DNA of 64,000 nt from JADKBO01 sp965230345 (lineage in GTDB: Bacteria; Bacteroidota; Bacteroidia; Chitinophagales; Saprospiraceae): NCBI GenBank assembly GCA_965230345.1, contig CBDDKR010000002.1:2170001-2234000 (forward strand). Reading direction: 5' to 3'. How positions within the stretch are numbered: position 1 is the first letter of the stretch; every line of letters begins with the position of its first letter. The translations under genes were made by a program, and so were the position numbers. The notes beneath the pieces are model-generated. The model did no database searches and was not told the DNA's origin. It saw only the letters and a list, made by a program, of their open reading frames with translations. Shown piece by piece: positions 43,715 to 53,267 of this stretch.

Positions 43715-45844
43715 ATGAGAGAGTTCAATAGATATCTAGTTACTTCTGCTTTGCCTTATGCAAATGGACCTTTACATATAGGTCATTTAGCAGGAGCATA
43801 TCTCCCAGCCGATGTCTATGTACGATTTATGCGATTAATGGGGAAAGATATTGCCTTTATTTGTGGTTCGGATGAACATGGAGCAGCAATTACAATGCGA
43901 GCCCTAAAAGAAGGTAGTACTCCTCGTAAAGTTGTAGACAAGTACCACACCCTTTTTGAGGATACCTTCAAAAAGATGGGTATTTCATTTGATAAATACC
44001 ACAGGACCAGTAGTTCGATTCATCATGAAACTTCTCAAGAATTTTTCAAGACATTATTAGAAAAGGATGAGTTTGAGGTCAAAGAAAGCCAACAATACTA
44101 TGATAGTGAGGTGAAGATGTTTTTGGCAGACCGATACATCAAAGGAACCTGTCCTAAATGTGGGAATGAGGAAGCATATGGAGACCAATGCGAATCATGT
44201 GGAAGTAGCTTGAGTCCAACAGAGTTGATCAACCCTACTTCTGTATTAACTGGAAACAAACCTGAACTCAGATCAACCAAACATTGGTTTCTTAAATTGG
44301 ACAAGTACGAATCTTGGTTGAGGAAATGGATAGAGGAGGGGATAGATGAAGAGAATAAGGTACATTTTCCAGAAGAATGGAAAAATCATGTAATTGGTCA
44401 ATGTAAGTCTTGGTTGGATGGAGGACTCGTGCCGAGATCGATGACCAGAGATTTGGATTGGGGTGTAGATGTGCCCCAAGATATTGAAGGTAGTGAAGGG
44501 AAAAAGTTATACGTCTGGATGGATGCTCCCATAGGCTATATCTCGGCCACCAAGGTTTGGGCAGATGAAAATGGAAAGAATTGGAAGGATTATTGGCAGG
44601 CTGAAGATTCAAAGCTCATTCATTTTATTGGAAAGGACAATATTGTTTTCCATTGCTTGATCTTTCCGGTTATACTAAAGGCTCATGGTGATTATATCTT
44701 GCCATATAATGTTCCGGCTAATCAATTCATGAATCTAGAAGGTAAGAAAATCTCAACTTCTAGAAATTGGGCTGTTTGGGCACACGAATATGTAGAAGAA
44801 TTTTCGGATCGGATTGACGAGATGCGGTACTGTATGATTAAAAACATGCCAGAACTCAAGGATAGCGAATTCACATGGAAGAATTTTCAAGATAACAATA
44901 ACAACGAACTCGTTGCCAATCTAGCCAACTTCTGCAACAGAATGATTGTGTTGGTAAATAAGTATTACGATGGCGTGGTCCCACAAATAGACGAAGAGGT
45001 TTCGTTCAAAGGGTCTACAGGTGAGGAATATGAATTTGCCGAGACGGAGTTACTTCATCTACATGATTTGCTTCAGGATTTAGGAGAATTTGTGCGCAAT
45101 TATGATTTTAGAAGTGGATTGAAAAAGTTGATGGAAATTTCATCGATGGGCAATCAACTTTTACAATACAACGAGCCTTGGAAACTAATCAAAACTGATG
45201 AGCATACTGTAGAAACCATTATGGCAATTGGAATGCAGTACGTTGCAGCGCTTAGAGTTGCAATGCATGCATTTATGCCAAATTCTAGTAAAAAAATATC
45301 CGATTTACTACAGATGGATTCCATTCAGGAATCTGGAGAATGGATAGATATGGTTAATAAGCTTTGTGAAGGAGAATTAATTGTAAATGGTGGTCATGTA
45401 ATTTCCAAGCCAAAGCATTTATTCACTCGAATTGAGGATAGTGTTATAGAAGCCCAAGTTGCAAAGCTTGAAGGAGGCATGGAAGTGCAGGAAGAGGAGA
45501 ACTCGTCTCCTATAAAACCAGAGGTTAAATTTGAAGATTTTACCAAATTGGACTTGCGGACAGCTACTATTATTGAAGCCGAAAAAGTACCAAAAGCTGA
45601 TAAATTATTGAAATTAACCGTAGATCTAGGTTTTGAAAAAAGAACAGTCGTATCTGGCATTGCGGAACATTATTCGCCGGAAGAAATAATTGGTAAGAAA
45701 GTTACTTTATTGGCGAATTTGGCTCCGAGGAAGATTAGAGGTGTACAATCAAAAGGCATGATATTAATGGCGGATGGGAAGGAAGGTCAGTTGAGTTTTG
45801 TAAGCTGCCCCGATGACTGGGATAGTGGCATGTCTATTGCTTAG
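43715..45844 (+). CDS. metG: Methionyl-tRNA synthetase
   Basis: This class I aminoacyl-tRNA synthetase charges tRNA-Met. At 709 residues it includes the C-terminal tRNA-binding (EMAP/Trbp111-like) dimerisation domain: VKFEDFTKLDLRTATIIEAE, KLLKLTVDLG, then VVSGIAEHYSPEE and LANLAPRKIRGVQSKGM. The catalytic core has the HIGH motif in ANGPLHIGHLAGAYLPADV, a zinc knuckle CPKCGNEEAYGDQCESCG, and KISTS as the KMSKS loop in NLEGKKISTSRNWAV. The ATG is 6 residues before the start of the Rossmann fold. The 169-bp gap upstream is AT-rich and holds only a near-match -7 (TATCTTCG). Confidence 0.97.
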   Translation: MREFNRYLVTSALPYANGPLHIGHLAGAYLPADVYVRFMRLMGKDIAFICGSDEHGAAITMRALKEGSTPRKVVDKYHTLFEDTFKKMGISFDKYHRTSSSIHHETSQEFFKTLLEKDEFEVKESQQYYDSEVKMFLADRYIKGTCPKCGNEEAYGDQCESCGSSLSPTELINPTSVLTGNKPELRSTKHWFLKLDKYESWLRKWIEEGIDEENKVHFPEEWKNHVIGQCKSWLDGGLVPRSMTRDLDWGVDVPQDIEGSEGKKLYVWMDAPIGYISATKVWADENGKNWKDYWQAEDSKLIHFIGKDNIVFHCLIFPVILKAHGDYILPYNVPANQFMNLEGKKISTSRNWAVWAHEYVEEFSDRIDEMRYCMIKNMPELKDSEFTWKNFQDNNNNELVANLANFCNRMIVLVNKYYDGVVPQIDEEVSFKGSTGEEYEFAETELLHLHDLLQDLGEFVRNYDFRSGLKKLMEISSMGNQLLQYNEPWKLIKTDEHTVETIMAIGMQYVAALRVAMHAFMPNSSKKISDLLQMDSIQESGEWIDMVNKLCEGELIVNGGHVISKPKHLFTRIEDSVIEAQVAKLEGGMEVQEEENSSPIKPEVKFEDFTKLDLRTATIIEAEKVPKADKLLKLTVDLGFEKRTVVSGIAEHYSPEEIIGKKVTLLANLAPRKIRGVQSKGMILMADGKEGQLSFVSCPDDWDSGMSIA

Positions 45845-45944
45845 ATTTAATACTACACTCCATATGTAACTCAATCAAATCATTCACATTGAAGTGATGG
45901 GTATGAGGGATTGGTTTAGTTAACAAATAATCAAATATTGCAAG

Positions 45945-46988
45945 ATGAGAAGAAGTCGCATTCTATGGATATTTTTGGTTAGTATATTTTTTATATACGG
46001 CTGTCAGGAAGATGAAAGAGAATCCATTCCAGATGTTAGTCATATTCAAATGGAACTGAATGTGCAAAGATTTGATCAGTCTGTTTTTCAATTGGATACG
46101 AATAGTATGGCTGAATCCTTTGATGCATTAGATCAAAAATATCCTCATCTTACTTCTTTATATTTCGATAGAGTACTTGCATTGCCCAGTAAGACTCAGG
46201 AAGAAAGATTGTCCAATGCCAAGGCATACATTACTAATGTTAATAGCCGAAATCTTTACGATACGGTCCAATTGGTTTATCCGAAATTAGACAAAATTGA
46301 AGATGATTTAGTTAAGGCTTTTAAGTATTTTAAACACTATTTTCCTAGTTTTAATGCACCTCATTTATATGCCATAATATCTGATTTTGGGTATCAAAGA
46401 TTCATATTCCCAGATGGAGAACAAGATGGTGTTGGTATCGGGTTGGATATGTTTTTAGGTGAGAATTTTCCATATAAGGAATTGGATCCTCAGAACCCTT
46501 CATTCTCAGATTATTTGACCAGAGCTTTCAATCAAGATCATGTGGCAAAGAAGGTGATTGAATTGATATTGGATGATCAGATGCCACAATCTCCGGGCAT
46601 TAGATTATTGGATCAGATGATTACGAATGGGAAAAAACTTTATCTAATGGACAAGATATTGCCTTTCAAAAATGACACAGTGGTGATGGAATATTCATTA
46701 AAACAATTGGAGTGGTGTAAAGAGAATGAGTTGCAAATGTGGAGCTTCTTTGTCGATGAAAATTTACTCTATGAGACCAATGGGCAAAAGATTAATAAAT
46801 ATTTAAATCCAGCACCTACATCTCCCAATATGCCAGCAATGGCTCCAGGAAGGACAGCAAATTATCTAGGGTGGCAAATTGTAAAGGCTTACATGCGAAA
46901 GTTTCCAGAAACGACAATAATGGAAATGCTTCAGATATCAGATAGTCAAGATTTTTTAGAAAAATCAAGGTACAGACCTAAAAGGTAA
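45945..46988 (+). CDS. gldB: Gliding motility lipoprotein GldB
   Basis: This is a 347-residue predicted lipoprotein (lipobox-like IYGCQED near residue 20). It matches GldB as I know it: ELNVQRFDQSVFQLD near the N-terminus, the central PHLYAIISDFGYQRFIF with GVGIGLDMFLG, and the end MAPGRTANYLGWQIVKAYM, then LEKSRYRPKR. GldB is essential for gliding and T9SS function in Flavobacterium, although its exact job is not known. It stands alone here, 100 bp after metG, and convergent with the CHAT gene. With SprA in the same window it supports a gliding or at least T9SS-competent organism. Confidence 0.88.
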   Translation: MRRSRILWIFLVSIFFIYGCQEDERESIPDVSHIQMELNVQRFDQSVFQLDTNSMAESFDALDQKYPHLTSLYFDRVLALPSKTQEERLSNAKAYITNVNSRNLYDTVQLVYPKLDKIEDDLVKAFKYFKHYFPSFNAPHLYAIISDFGYQRFIFPDGEQDGVGIGLDMFLGENFPYKELDPQNPSFSDYLTRAFNQDHVAKKVIELILDDQMPQSPGIRLLDQMITNGKKLYLMDKILPFKNDTVVMEYSLKQLEWCKENELQMWSFFVDENLLYETNGQKINKYLNPAPTSPNMPAMAPGRTANYLGWQIVKAYMRKFPETTIMEMLQISDSQDFLEKSRYRPKR

Positions 46989-47024
46989 ATACATCGACAA
47001 GAATAAAGATTAAAATACCAATTC

Positions 47025-49526
47025 CTATTCGGAGTATTTCAGATGTGGATTACCTTCGATGACGAATCCAGCCCAATAATAAGGGTTGGCATAATTTTTT
47101 GATTGAAGTAGGTCAATTTTTGCCATTTGAAGGGATTTCCCGACTGAAAACCCATTTTCGAGATAGGAGTAAAAATGCTTCATAAGCAGGTAGGTCGAAT
47201 GTTCTCCTACAGCCCACAGAGATTTTATCGTAGTCTTAGCTCCATTATTCATAAAATACCTTGATAAAGATAATGCCCCAGTTCCGGGCATGTGAGCACC
47301 TGTTCCACTATCACATGAACTTAAAATTACCAAGTCCGCATATACATCGTCCCTCTTTACTTCAAAACCATAATATTTTTTGGCTCGACCATTTTGATCT
47401 CTGATATATATATAGTTTTCTAGAAAATTATTGACATTAGAATTACTATGTGTGGATAAATGTAAAACACCTTTTTTAGGACAAGAGATCAAGTTTTTTG
47501 TATTGAAGTTTGTACCTGTATGCATAGTTGATTTGGAACCCATTTGATGAATAGATTCTACTTCCTTTAACCCAATTTGCAATTCTGTAACGGATCTTCT
47601 TTCTTTCGATGCAATGGTCTCTTCTGATGAAAAGGAAAATAAATGTTGAGCACGACTCAATGCATTATTGCAGATTAATGAGTAATAGCCCGGAATAAAG
47701 GTTGGAATAAAGTTCTCTAAGATATATTGATCTTTATATATAAGAGTTTCATAGGGAAAACTGGAAAATTCTAGATCTCCCGTGATATAAACATGTTCTA
47801 ATTTAGGGTCTAGTATATCTTCCATTATTCTTTCCAATTGAACAATTTGTAAACTCTTTTTACTTCTGATGTCTTGGTTAAACAGACTAAGTTCTTTTAG
47901 AATCAAGGAATCGGTGTATTTTTTTATAAAGAATCGATCTGGACGAATGCAAGAAACATACAACAATGAATCCATGATGGTGAAATCGATGTATTGCGCA
48001 TTTTTTATTCGTAATAAATCTTGAAACTGTTGGGCATCTAATCCCGATTCTATCCCATGTTCTGGAGATACATTGTGTTTGGATTCTAATGCAAGTTTTG
48101 CTAAATAAAGGTTTTTTAACTTCTCATGTTGTACGATGAACAGGCCTGTAGTGTCATTGTATAAATTGACTACAAGTTCCAAAGAATCAATTTGATTTAT
48201 AATAGTCTTGTATTTTTCATTATCTGTCTTTGAATATAAGGTAACTCCTTCATTAATAATTTTGGATTGGGCTATTTTACCTAGATTCATGATCATAAGA
48301 AGATCATCCAAAGATAGAGATTGTAGCTTCTGTAATTGAAAGGCATATTCCATCTGTTGTTGATGCGATTCAGCGAAAAAATCCGCATAATGCATTAAAC
48401 TGATTTGATCCAATTCTTTACAAAACAATTCTTGAGCAGCAATGAGCTGGTTTCTCGCCTCAATCAAATTGGACATCTCATGAGAAATCTTGAATTTTTG
48501 GAATTCCAAATTCGAATGTATTCGATGCATATCAAATCGCTTCATTGCATTTAATTGGAGTTCTGGGCATGTCTTGAGAACCTTTAAAAGTGCATTAGCT
48601 TCTTTCAATTGCTGTTCATCTATTAATCGAAATATATTATAATATGTTGGCCAATATGTGGTGTTGCATGGATTGTTCAAGGATGGACGAACCAGTTTTT
48701 CTTTCAATTTTTGCATGACCTCATCCTGTTCAAAGCATAAATCCAACATAGTCCAGATGGATATATCCGTCTTAGGTGAGTACTGATCGGAGTTAAGAAT
48801 ACTATGGAGAAAATTCGAATCAAGTTGCATCGGATTTTGGACACTTTGAAATGTTGGTGAATAGACATATAGCATTCGCCTCAGGGGGTGGTGAAAGGAT
48901 GGGGTCAATTCGATGGCTTTGTTTAAGTAATAATATTTTGATTCATTTATGCTTTCTCTTTCTAGATTGCAATAATGAAAAAACAAAATCTTGGATAATG
49001 AATTGCTGTCTAATTGGTTTTTGATGCCTTGATCTGCTGCATCTTTAGATAGAGCTAGACCCATCTTCTGATTTCCTTGTCGTAATAGGATATCTGATAG
49101 TTTACATTGGATGTCTAGAAACAAATCGGGTGATTTCTTGAAATCAACAATATTGAGCCATTTTTTAATTTGTGAAATGGATTCAGAATTATTCAGTAAT
49201 CGATATGAATCGGTAAGTGTTTCAATAAATAGTCGGATGAAAGGATCTTCAGTGTCATAATCTTCTATTTCTGAAGAAAGTGGATCTAGAACATTTATAG
49301 CCATTTTATAATCTAGGTTTCTATGTGCCCATGTCGCTTGTAATATCTTACTTGCAAATCTAGAAGTATCTAGGGATGAAATTAATGAAGAACAATCTCT
49401 GAAATGGTTTAAGGATTCGAGACAATACAATTCTTCAGAGGAGGACTTGATTCCATTTTTCGGATTTGAACAACTGATAATGCTCATGAATATTAAAAAA
49501 AAGGACCATCTAATATGTATAAACAT
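47025..49526 (-). CDS. TPR-CHAT caspase-like protease, lipoprotein
   Basis: This 833-residue protein is a predicted lipoprotein (MSIISCSN lipobox at Cys 19). It then has about 500 residues of TPR-like helices and a C-terminal CHAT domain of about 250 residues. The CHAT catalytic dyad is visible: His in GVLHLSTHSNSN (near 690) and Cys in VILSSCDSGTGAH (near 734). LFSFSSEET, LKEVESIHQMG and SLWAVGEHSTYLLMKHFYSY also fit the family. CHAT proteases are caspase/separase relatives; in gRAMP/Craspase-type systems they are RNA-guided, but the Bacteroidota TPR-CHAT proteins are generally uncharacterised. It is last in a minus-strand operon with a sigma factor, an anti-sigma-like protein and a putative zinc peptidase. 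Lipid anchoring implies that it acts outside the cytosol, unlike defence CHAT proteins. Confidence 0.85.
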   Translation of the reverse strand: MFIHIRWSFFLIFMSIISCSNPKNGIKSSSEELYCLESLNHFRDCSSLISSLDTSRFASKILQATWAHRNLDYKMAINVLDPLSSEIEDYDTEDPFIRLFIETLTDSYRLLNNSESISQIKKWLNIVDFKKSPDLFLDIQCKLSDILLRQGNQKMGLALSKDAADQGIKNQLDSNSLSKILFFHYCNLERESINESKYYYLNKAIELTPSFHHPLRRMLYVYSPTFQSVQNPMQLDSNFLHSILNSDQYSPKTDISIWTMLDLCFEQDEVMQKLKEKLVRPSLNNPCNTTYWPTYYNIFRLIDEQQLKEANALLKVLKTCPELQLNAMKRFDMHRIHSNLEFQKFKISHEMSNLIEARNQLIAAQELFCKELDQISLMHYADFFAESHQQQMEYAFQLQKLQSLSLDDLLMIMNLGKIAQSKIINEGVTLYSKTDNEKYKTIINQIDSLELVVNLYNDTTGLFIVQHEKLKNLYLAKLALESKHNVSPEHGIESGLDAQQFQDLLRIKNAQYIDFTIMDSLLYVSCIRPDRFFIKKYTDSLILKELSLFNQDIRSKKSLQIVQLERIMEDILDPKLEHVYITGDLEFSSFPYETLIYKDQYILENFIPTFIPGYYSLICNNALSRAQHLFSFSSEETIASKERRSVTELQIGLKEVESIHQMGSKSTMHTGTNFNTKNLISCPKKGVLHLSTHSNSNVNNFLENYIYIRDQNGRAKKYYGFEVKRDDVYADLVILSSCDSGTGAHMPGTGALSLSRYFMNNGAKTTIKSLWAVGEHSTYLLMKHFYSYLENGFSVGKSLQMAKIDLLQSKNYANPYYWAGFVIEGNPHLKYSE

Positions 49527-49589
49527 TTCATTTTTAGTTATTCAAATGAAATATAAAGAAAAGTTTTCTTTTAAGACAGCTCTAAGGAA

Positions 49590-50711
49590 TTATAATGGGG
49601 TATTCTGACTTGCTTGAGGAAGTTTAATATGTTGTAAACAAAAGTTTGGAAGAGATTGGAAGAGTTGGTCTTTTAAACTTTGCGAAATTTGCAATGAAGT
49701 GATAGCTTGATTTATTCTATTCCTAAAATACTGGATTTTACGCATAAGGGAAGATTGTGGATAAATGAATTCTATTTCCTCCCAATATTGCTGTCGTAAA
49801 TGTAGTATTATATAGATTTTGTTCAATTCATATTCTGATAGATGGCTTACATTTCTAGAATTTGATGAATATTTTTGATTGCTATGGCTTCGTGTTGGTA
49901 TCTTATAGGACTGCATTTTTTCTTGGTCAAATCTAACTAAAAAGTGATCGATGTACTTTTGCAATACACTATCATGAAATCTAAAATCCTTCCATGAATT
50001 ACATTTAAGTAAATTTTCGTAGTTACTGCTGATCAAAGATTTAGGTAAGCTGTGAACCATTTCTTTTTTACCATTCAATTCCAAATGATTGGAAGTCTGG
50101 CTAAATTGATCTCTTTGTTCTTCAGAAATCAAAAAGCTAAAAGGATATAAATTGTCATCAGTCATAAGATTCAAACATCCATAGGGCACTTTAACTTTAT
50201 ATGGATTCTGAGATGGAATGTAATAACCGTCTGAGTGGGTTTTTACATGATTTGCTCTACTCGCCAGGTGAAAAAACTCGTGTAATAATATGGTGGGAGA
50301 GAATCCTTCATAATCATTAATTTGAATGATGTGTTCATTGTAATCGGTAAAAGCGAGGACATCAGAGTTACGATTGTCGTAAAATTGGATAAAATGAAAA
50401 GAAGATTCTACTGACTTATTTAATCTAGAGATGTACTGAACTTTTTGGTCTTTTATATAAATAGCTGTATCCAGACGAATGCAAAAATCTATCTGTAAAG
50501 AATCAAATAGAAGATTGACGCTATGTCCTATTTCTTCAAAATCTAGATGTCCATATTGATCAGAGGAGTTTAAGTGTAAATGAAAAGTGATCAGCTTTTT
50601 ATCTTGATGAATAGTATTTGGTCTTATGACATCACTACATGCAAAATGCCATAAGACCAAATACGAAACGAATACTTTTCTAATGACCATCAATTTGAAT
50701 AACATCCTCAT
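49590..50711 (-). CDS. Putative zincin metallopeptidase
   Basis: This 373-residue protein has an N-terminal signal segment (VFVSYLVLWHFACSD; the lipobox is weak). The core of a zincin is visible: strand/helix LFDSLQIDFCIRL, then SPTILLHEFFHLASRANH with HExxH at His144-Glu145-His148 and another His at 155, and a possible Met-turn NLMTDD at 181-186. In metzincins the third ligand is at HExxHxxGxxH; here it is one residue further on and no Gly is present, so it is a divergent member, perhaps pappalysin- or archaemetzincin-like. The Ser-rich C-terminal half is not recognised. Three starts are possible (50711, 50705 and 50690), and all overlap the upstream gene. It lies between a membrane-anchored gene and the CHAT gene; activity is inference. 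Confidence 0.6.
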   Translation of the reverse strand: MRMLFKLMVIRKVFVSYLVLWHFACSDVIRPNTIHQDKKLITFHLHLNSSDQYGHLDFEEIGHSVNLLFDSLQIDFCIRLDTAIYIKDQKVQYISRLNKSVESSFHFIQFYDNRNSDVLAFTDYNEHIIQINDYEGFSPTILLHEFFHLASRANHVKTHSDGYYIPSQNPYKVKVPYGCLNLMTDDNLYPFSFLISEEQRDQFSQTSNHLELNGKKEMVHSLPKSLISSNYENLLKCNSWKDFRFHDSVLQKYIDHFLVRFDQEKMQSYKIPTRSHSNQKYSSNSRNVSHLSEYELNKIYIILHLRQQYWEEIEFIYPQSSLMRKIQYFRNRINQAITSLQISQSLKDQLFQSLPNFCLQHIKLPQASQNTPL

Positions 50712-51438
50712 GTTTGTGGACCGTATCTATATCCGTGAGAATGTAAGTTTTTTCATCATCGAATTCTACATCTGTTATAAAAACAACCGATAAGTTTTGA
50801 GCGTTTGAAGAAAAAGCATGATCGTAAATCAAATTATACTTGGATAGAATAACGTCATAATTAATGATGTATTCTTTTTCATCTGAACCATCTATTCTTG
50901 ACATTTTAATGGTATAAGTAGTATTAGGACTTAATGTGGGAGTACTAGATGGCACTAATTGAGCATTGGCTTTAAATGTACCAGGAATAATGTGCCTTTT
51001 TTTATGAGCATGAGTTTTATTATGAACTGTGAAAATACTGTGTAAATCAAGACCAGTTTTAGGGATTGGACCATATTTTTCTGATGGTTTGGGAGCATTA
51101 TCTTTCCCTTTTTTGTACACCTCTTTTGCAACAGGAATTCCATTTTCACTTTCTACTTTCAACCATATACTATCATTTAATTTTAGATTTTCTTTCGTAA
51201 TTTCTTTTCGAATGATGACAACTGAAGATTCTATGTGTGAATTTCCACTATGGATACTTGCCAATGAAATAGAATCTTTTTCATTAGAAGTAAATACAAT
51301 TCCTTCTACATATTTGTTGTTAAATAATGTTTTATTTTGAGTGGTAGCAGGACTTTGGCTATTGATCATTTGGTATATTACTATTGTTGTCAAGAATGCA
51401 ATAGCGATATACAAGTAGTTAACATGTTTGAGAGTCAT
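50680..51438 (-). CDS. Membrane-anchored protein of unknown function
   Basis: A 252-residue protein has a single N-terminal membrane segment (YLYIAIAFLTTIVIYQM) and a soluble beta-rich remainder outside the cytosol, including YVEGIVFTSNEKDSISL and YIINYDVILSKYNLIYD. No domain is recognised. The soluble part contains a His/Lys patch (HNKTHAHKKRH) near residue 140 and a C-terminal DTVHKHEDVIQ, which could bind metal. The gene overlaps the metallopeptidase gene by 32 bp and starts 11 bp after the anti-sigma-like gene, so it belongs to the operon. A role as substrate, partner or inhibitor of the two proteases is possible. Confidence 0.6.
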   Translation of the reverse strand: MTLKHVNYLYIAIAFLTTIVIYQMINSQSPATTQNKTLFNNKYVEGIVFTSNEKDSISLASIHSGNSHIESSVVIIRKEITKENLKLNDSIWLKVESENGIPVAKEVYKKGKDNAPKPSEKYGPIPKTGLDLHSIFTVHNKTHAHKKRHIIPGTFKANAQLVPSSTPTLSPNTTYTIKMSRIDGSDEKEYIINYDVILSKYNLIYDHAFSSNAQNLSVVFITDVEFDDEKTYILTDIDTVHKHEDVIQIDGH

Positions 51439-51449
51439 AATGGTAAGTT

Positions 51450-52025
51450 TTAGTTTTGTTTTAGAAATGTTGTATCTACTTCATCCCACCGTTCGAGTTG
51501 GATGTAGTTGAATTGTAACCAGAGTTTTATCTGGTCCAAAGAATCCTTGTTAACGACTGATTTTTGCAACTCTAATAGCTCAATAATGCTTTGATTAAAA
51601 TCATTTAATTGAGCCGAATATTTGGCTTTTTGAAATGGTGTTAAATGTGCTACATTTTCTGATTTAGTGGATTCCATGTCCACTGGTGGATTATAATTCA
51701 GTGCCACCCATTTTTGGTTAGGGTGTTGATTGCCTTCTGTATTTAGTGATTGGTAACCTATCCAAAGTAAGAAAGGAATTAATATAGCCACAACTTGCAG
51801 CCATTTCCAAAATTGAGCTTTAAAGACACGAGCATTTTCAAATCCTTCTAGAGTGTTTCGAATATCAATTTCAAGCAACCCTTCACTGATTTTAAGTCCA
51901 GTTTCAAAGTCTGAAACAGCTCTCATTAAATCTGGATTTCGATCCATTTCTGATCTAAACAACTCTTCTTGCTCTTCATTTAGCTTACCCAAATGGAAGT
52001 CCTCTATGTGATCAAAATATTTCAT
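51450..52025 (-). CDS. Single-pass anti-sigma-like protein
   Basis: A 191-residue protein has a cytosolic N-terminal helical domain (about residues 1-70), one membrane span (about 73-92, WLQVVAILIPFLLWIGYQ) and an outside C-terminal domain of about 100 residues. DFHLGKLNEEQEELFRSEM is typical of the N-terminal part of Bacteroidota anti-sigma and FecR-like proteins, where E-x-D-rich helices bind sigma. The start codon overlaps the sigma stop by 4 bases (ATGA), a normal arrangement for sigma/anti-sigma pairs. There is no zinc-binding HxxxCxxC, so it is not a ZAS domain. C-terminal helices (DFNQSIIELLELQ and LWLQFNYIQLERWDEV) look TPR-like. Release by proteolysis is inference. Confidence 0.72.
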   Translation of the reverse strand: MKYFDHIEDFHLGKLNEEQEELFRSEMDRNPDLMRAVSDFETGLKISEGLLEIDIRNTLEGFENARVFKAQFWKWLQVVAILIPFLLWIGYQSLNTEGNQHPNQKWVALNYNPPVDMESTKSENVAHLTPFQKAKYSAQLNDFNQSIIELLELQKSVVNKDSLDQIKLWLQFNYIQLERWDEVDTTFLKQN

Positions 52026-52606
52026 GTCTGCAATACTTTTTTCAGTTCTGGATTTGTTTCTATTTTTTGCATTAAAAACTTAAAACATTGATGTTTTTTC
52101 TTCTTTGCCATTCCTTCACTCTTATAGTTTAAGAATTCCGCTATCTTTTTCATCTTATATCCGTTGGCCCAATACATCAATACTTCTTTGCAATTCTTAC
52201 CTAAGTCTTTAAGTATAGATTGAATAATATCTACCCTTTCTGCCTTAATTACCAGATCTTCTGGTGTTACATCTAAGCTCTCTTTTACGTGCTCTTGTGG
52301 TACTGCTTTATCCTTTTTTTGCTTTCTAAGTTCAGAGTAAAAACTTAGTTTTATTATCCCAGATATGTAGTTGGCAAGAGAATTCTGTAATTCAAAATCG
52401 GTGTTTTTAATTACGGTTTTACAAAATTTAATGATAGCATCATTGAAATAACTCTGTTGTTCATCATTAGGTATTCCAAGATAGTTCATGGTGGATTTAG
52501 TTTTCGATTTAATCTCTTGATCGAAGTACAATTGTCTTAATACTTTATTACGATCAATGGTGGAAGATCGAATTTGATCGAATATCCGGCTTAACTCTAT
52601 TTTCAA
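52022..52606 (-). CDS. ECF-type RNA polymerase sigma factor
   Basis: A 194-residue protein with sigma region 2 near residues 20-85 and region 4 near 130-180. The recognition helix-turn-helix is in VLMYWANGYKMKKIAEFLNY, then KSEGMAKKKKHQCFKFLMQ, which is the pattern of sigma-70 region 4 in Bacteroidota ECF factors. The frame starts at TTG 52606; the only in-frame ATG (codon 37) would remove part of region 2, so TTG is favoured. It is first in a five-gene operon ending in the CHAT gene. It should direct transcription of an unknown regulon, perhaps including its own operon. The 140-bp gap upstream separates it from a LytTR regulator gene on the same strand; I see no -7 element there, as expected for an ECF-dependent promoter. 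Confidence 0.82.
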   Translation of the reverse strand: MKIELSRIFDQIRSSTIDRNKVLRQLYFDQEIKSKTKSTMNYLGIPNDEQQSYFNDAIIKFCKTVIKNTDFELQNSLANYISGIIKLSFYSELRKQKKDKAVPQEHVKESLDVTPEDLVIKAERVDIIQSILKDLGKNCKEVLMYWANGYKMKKIAEFLNYKSEGMAKKKKHQCFKFLMQKIETNPELKKVLQT

Positions 52607-52747
52607 TGGTATATATTAGTGTTTTACGTAATAGATGTCATCGTAGTAAATATACCAAAATGTGCCATTAAACATTATATAATTAGTATATTTTCAATAG
52701 AGTTCGGATTAATTTGTTCATAATCGAAAAATAGTTTTGGTGGCCGA

Positions 52748-53140
52748 TTAAAGTAGGTTTAAGTTTTGGTTTTGTAAATTTTGAGAGATCTCCTGCATGA
52801 GTTCTTTTTTTCTTCTTCTGGCCACGTATACATACTCTTTTGTATGAGCTAGAGAAATTGACCTTGAACTTTTGTTAAACGCAACAATTTTGCTCAAGTT
52901 AATCATATAGCTTTTATGACACCTGAAAAAACTATGCTTGTTTAGGGCATGTTGAATCGATTTTAGGGTATGCATATAAACTTTCTTATTCCCATTTTCG
53001 AAGAAGGCAATGGTCATTTGATCGTAGGCTTTAAAGTGAGTTACTTTTGATAGTTGGATCTTGTCGAATCCTGAAATGGATCGTAAGATGACGAAATCGT
53101 CTTCAAAAAGCCGCGGGGAAGATGTTGTAACACTTAGCAT
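52748..53140 (-). CDS. LytTR-domain DNA-binding protein
   Basis: This 130-residue protein is essentially a stand-alone LytTR domain. FVILRSISGFDKIQLSKVTHF is the first strand pair, KKVYMHTLKSIQHALNKHSF the helix, and FFRCHKSYMINLSKIVAFN and REV-like ending complete the fold. LytTR proteins bind paired 9-bp direct repeats and control cell-envelope, competence or bacteriocin genes. No receiver domain is present, so it is not phosphorylated in the usual way; regulation may be by a separate partner or by membrane proteins elsewhere. It lies upstream of the sigma-CHAT operon on the same strand, 141 bp away, and could control it. The C-terminal 15 residues are Asn/Gln-rich. Confidence 0.85.
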   Translation of the reverse strand: MLSVTTSSPRLFEDDFVILRSISGFDKIQLSKVTHFKAYDQMTIAFFENGNKKVYMHTLKSIQHALNKHSFFRCHKSYMINLSKIVAFNKSSRSISLAHTKEYVYVARRRKKELMQEISQNLQNQNLNLL

Positions 53141-53267
53141 TTTTAATGTTTTTTCTTTATTACTTGAATTAAACTTTATGAATACCTGCTTTTATTTCTT
53201 AGTGTTATTTATAGAAATAAAGGTTACCCTAGAATTGAAGTGATTTTAAAATTATTGTTCAAAAAAG

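Noticed and set aside
47025..49526. CHAT protein as part of a type III-E CRISPR (Craspase) system
   Set aside because: No Cas gene, CRISPR array or gRAMP protein is nearby, and the protein has a lipoprotein signal.
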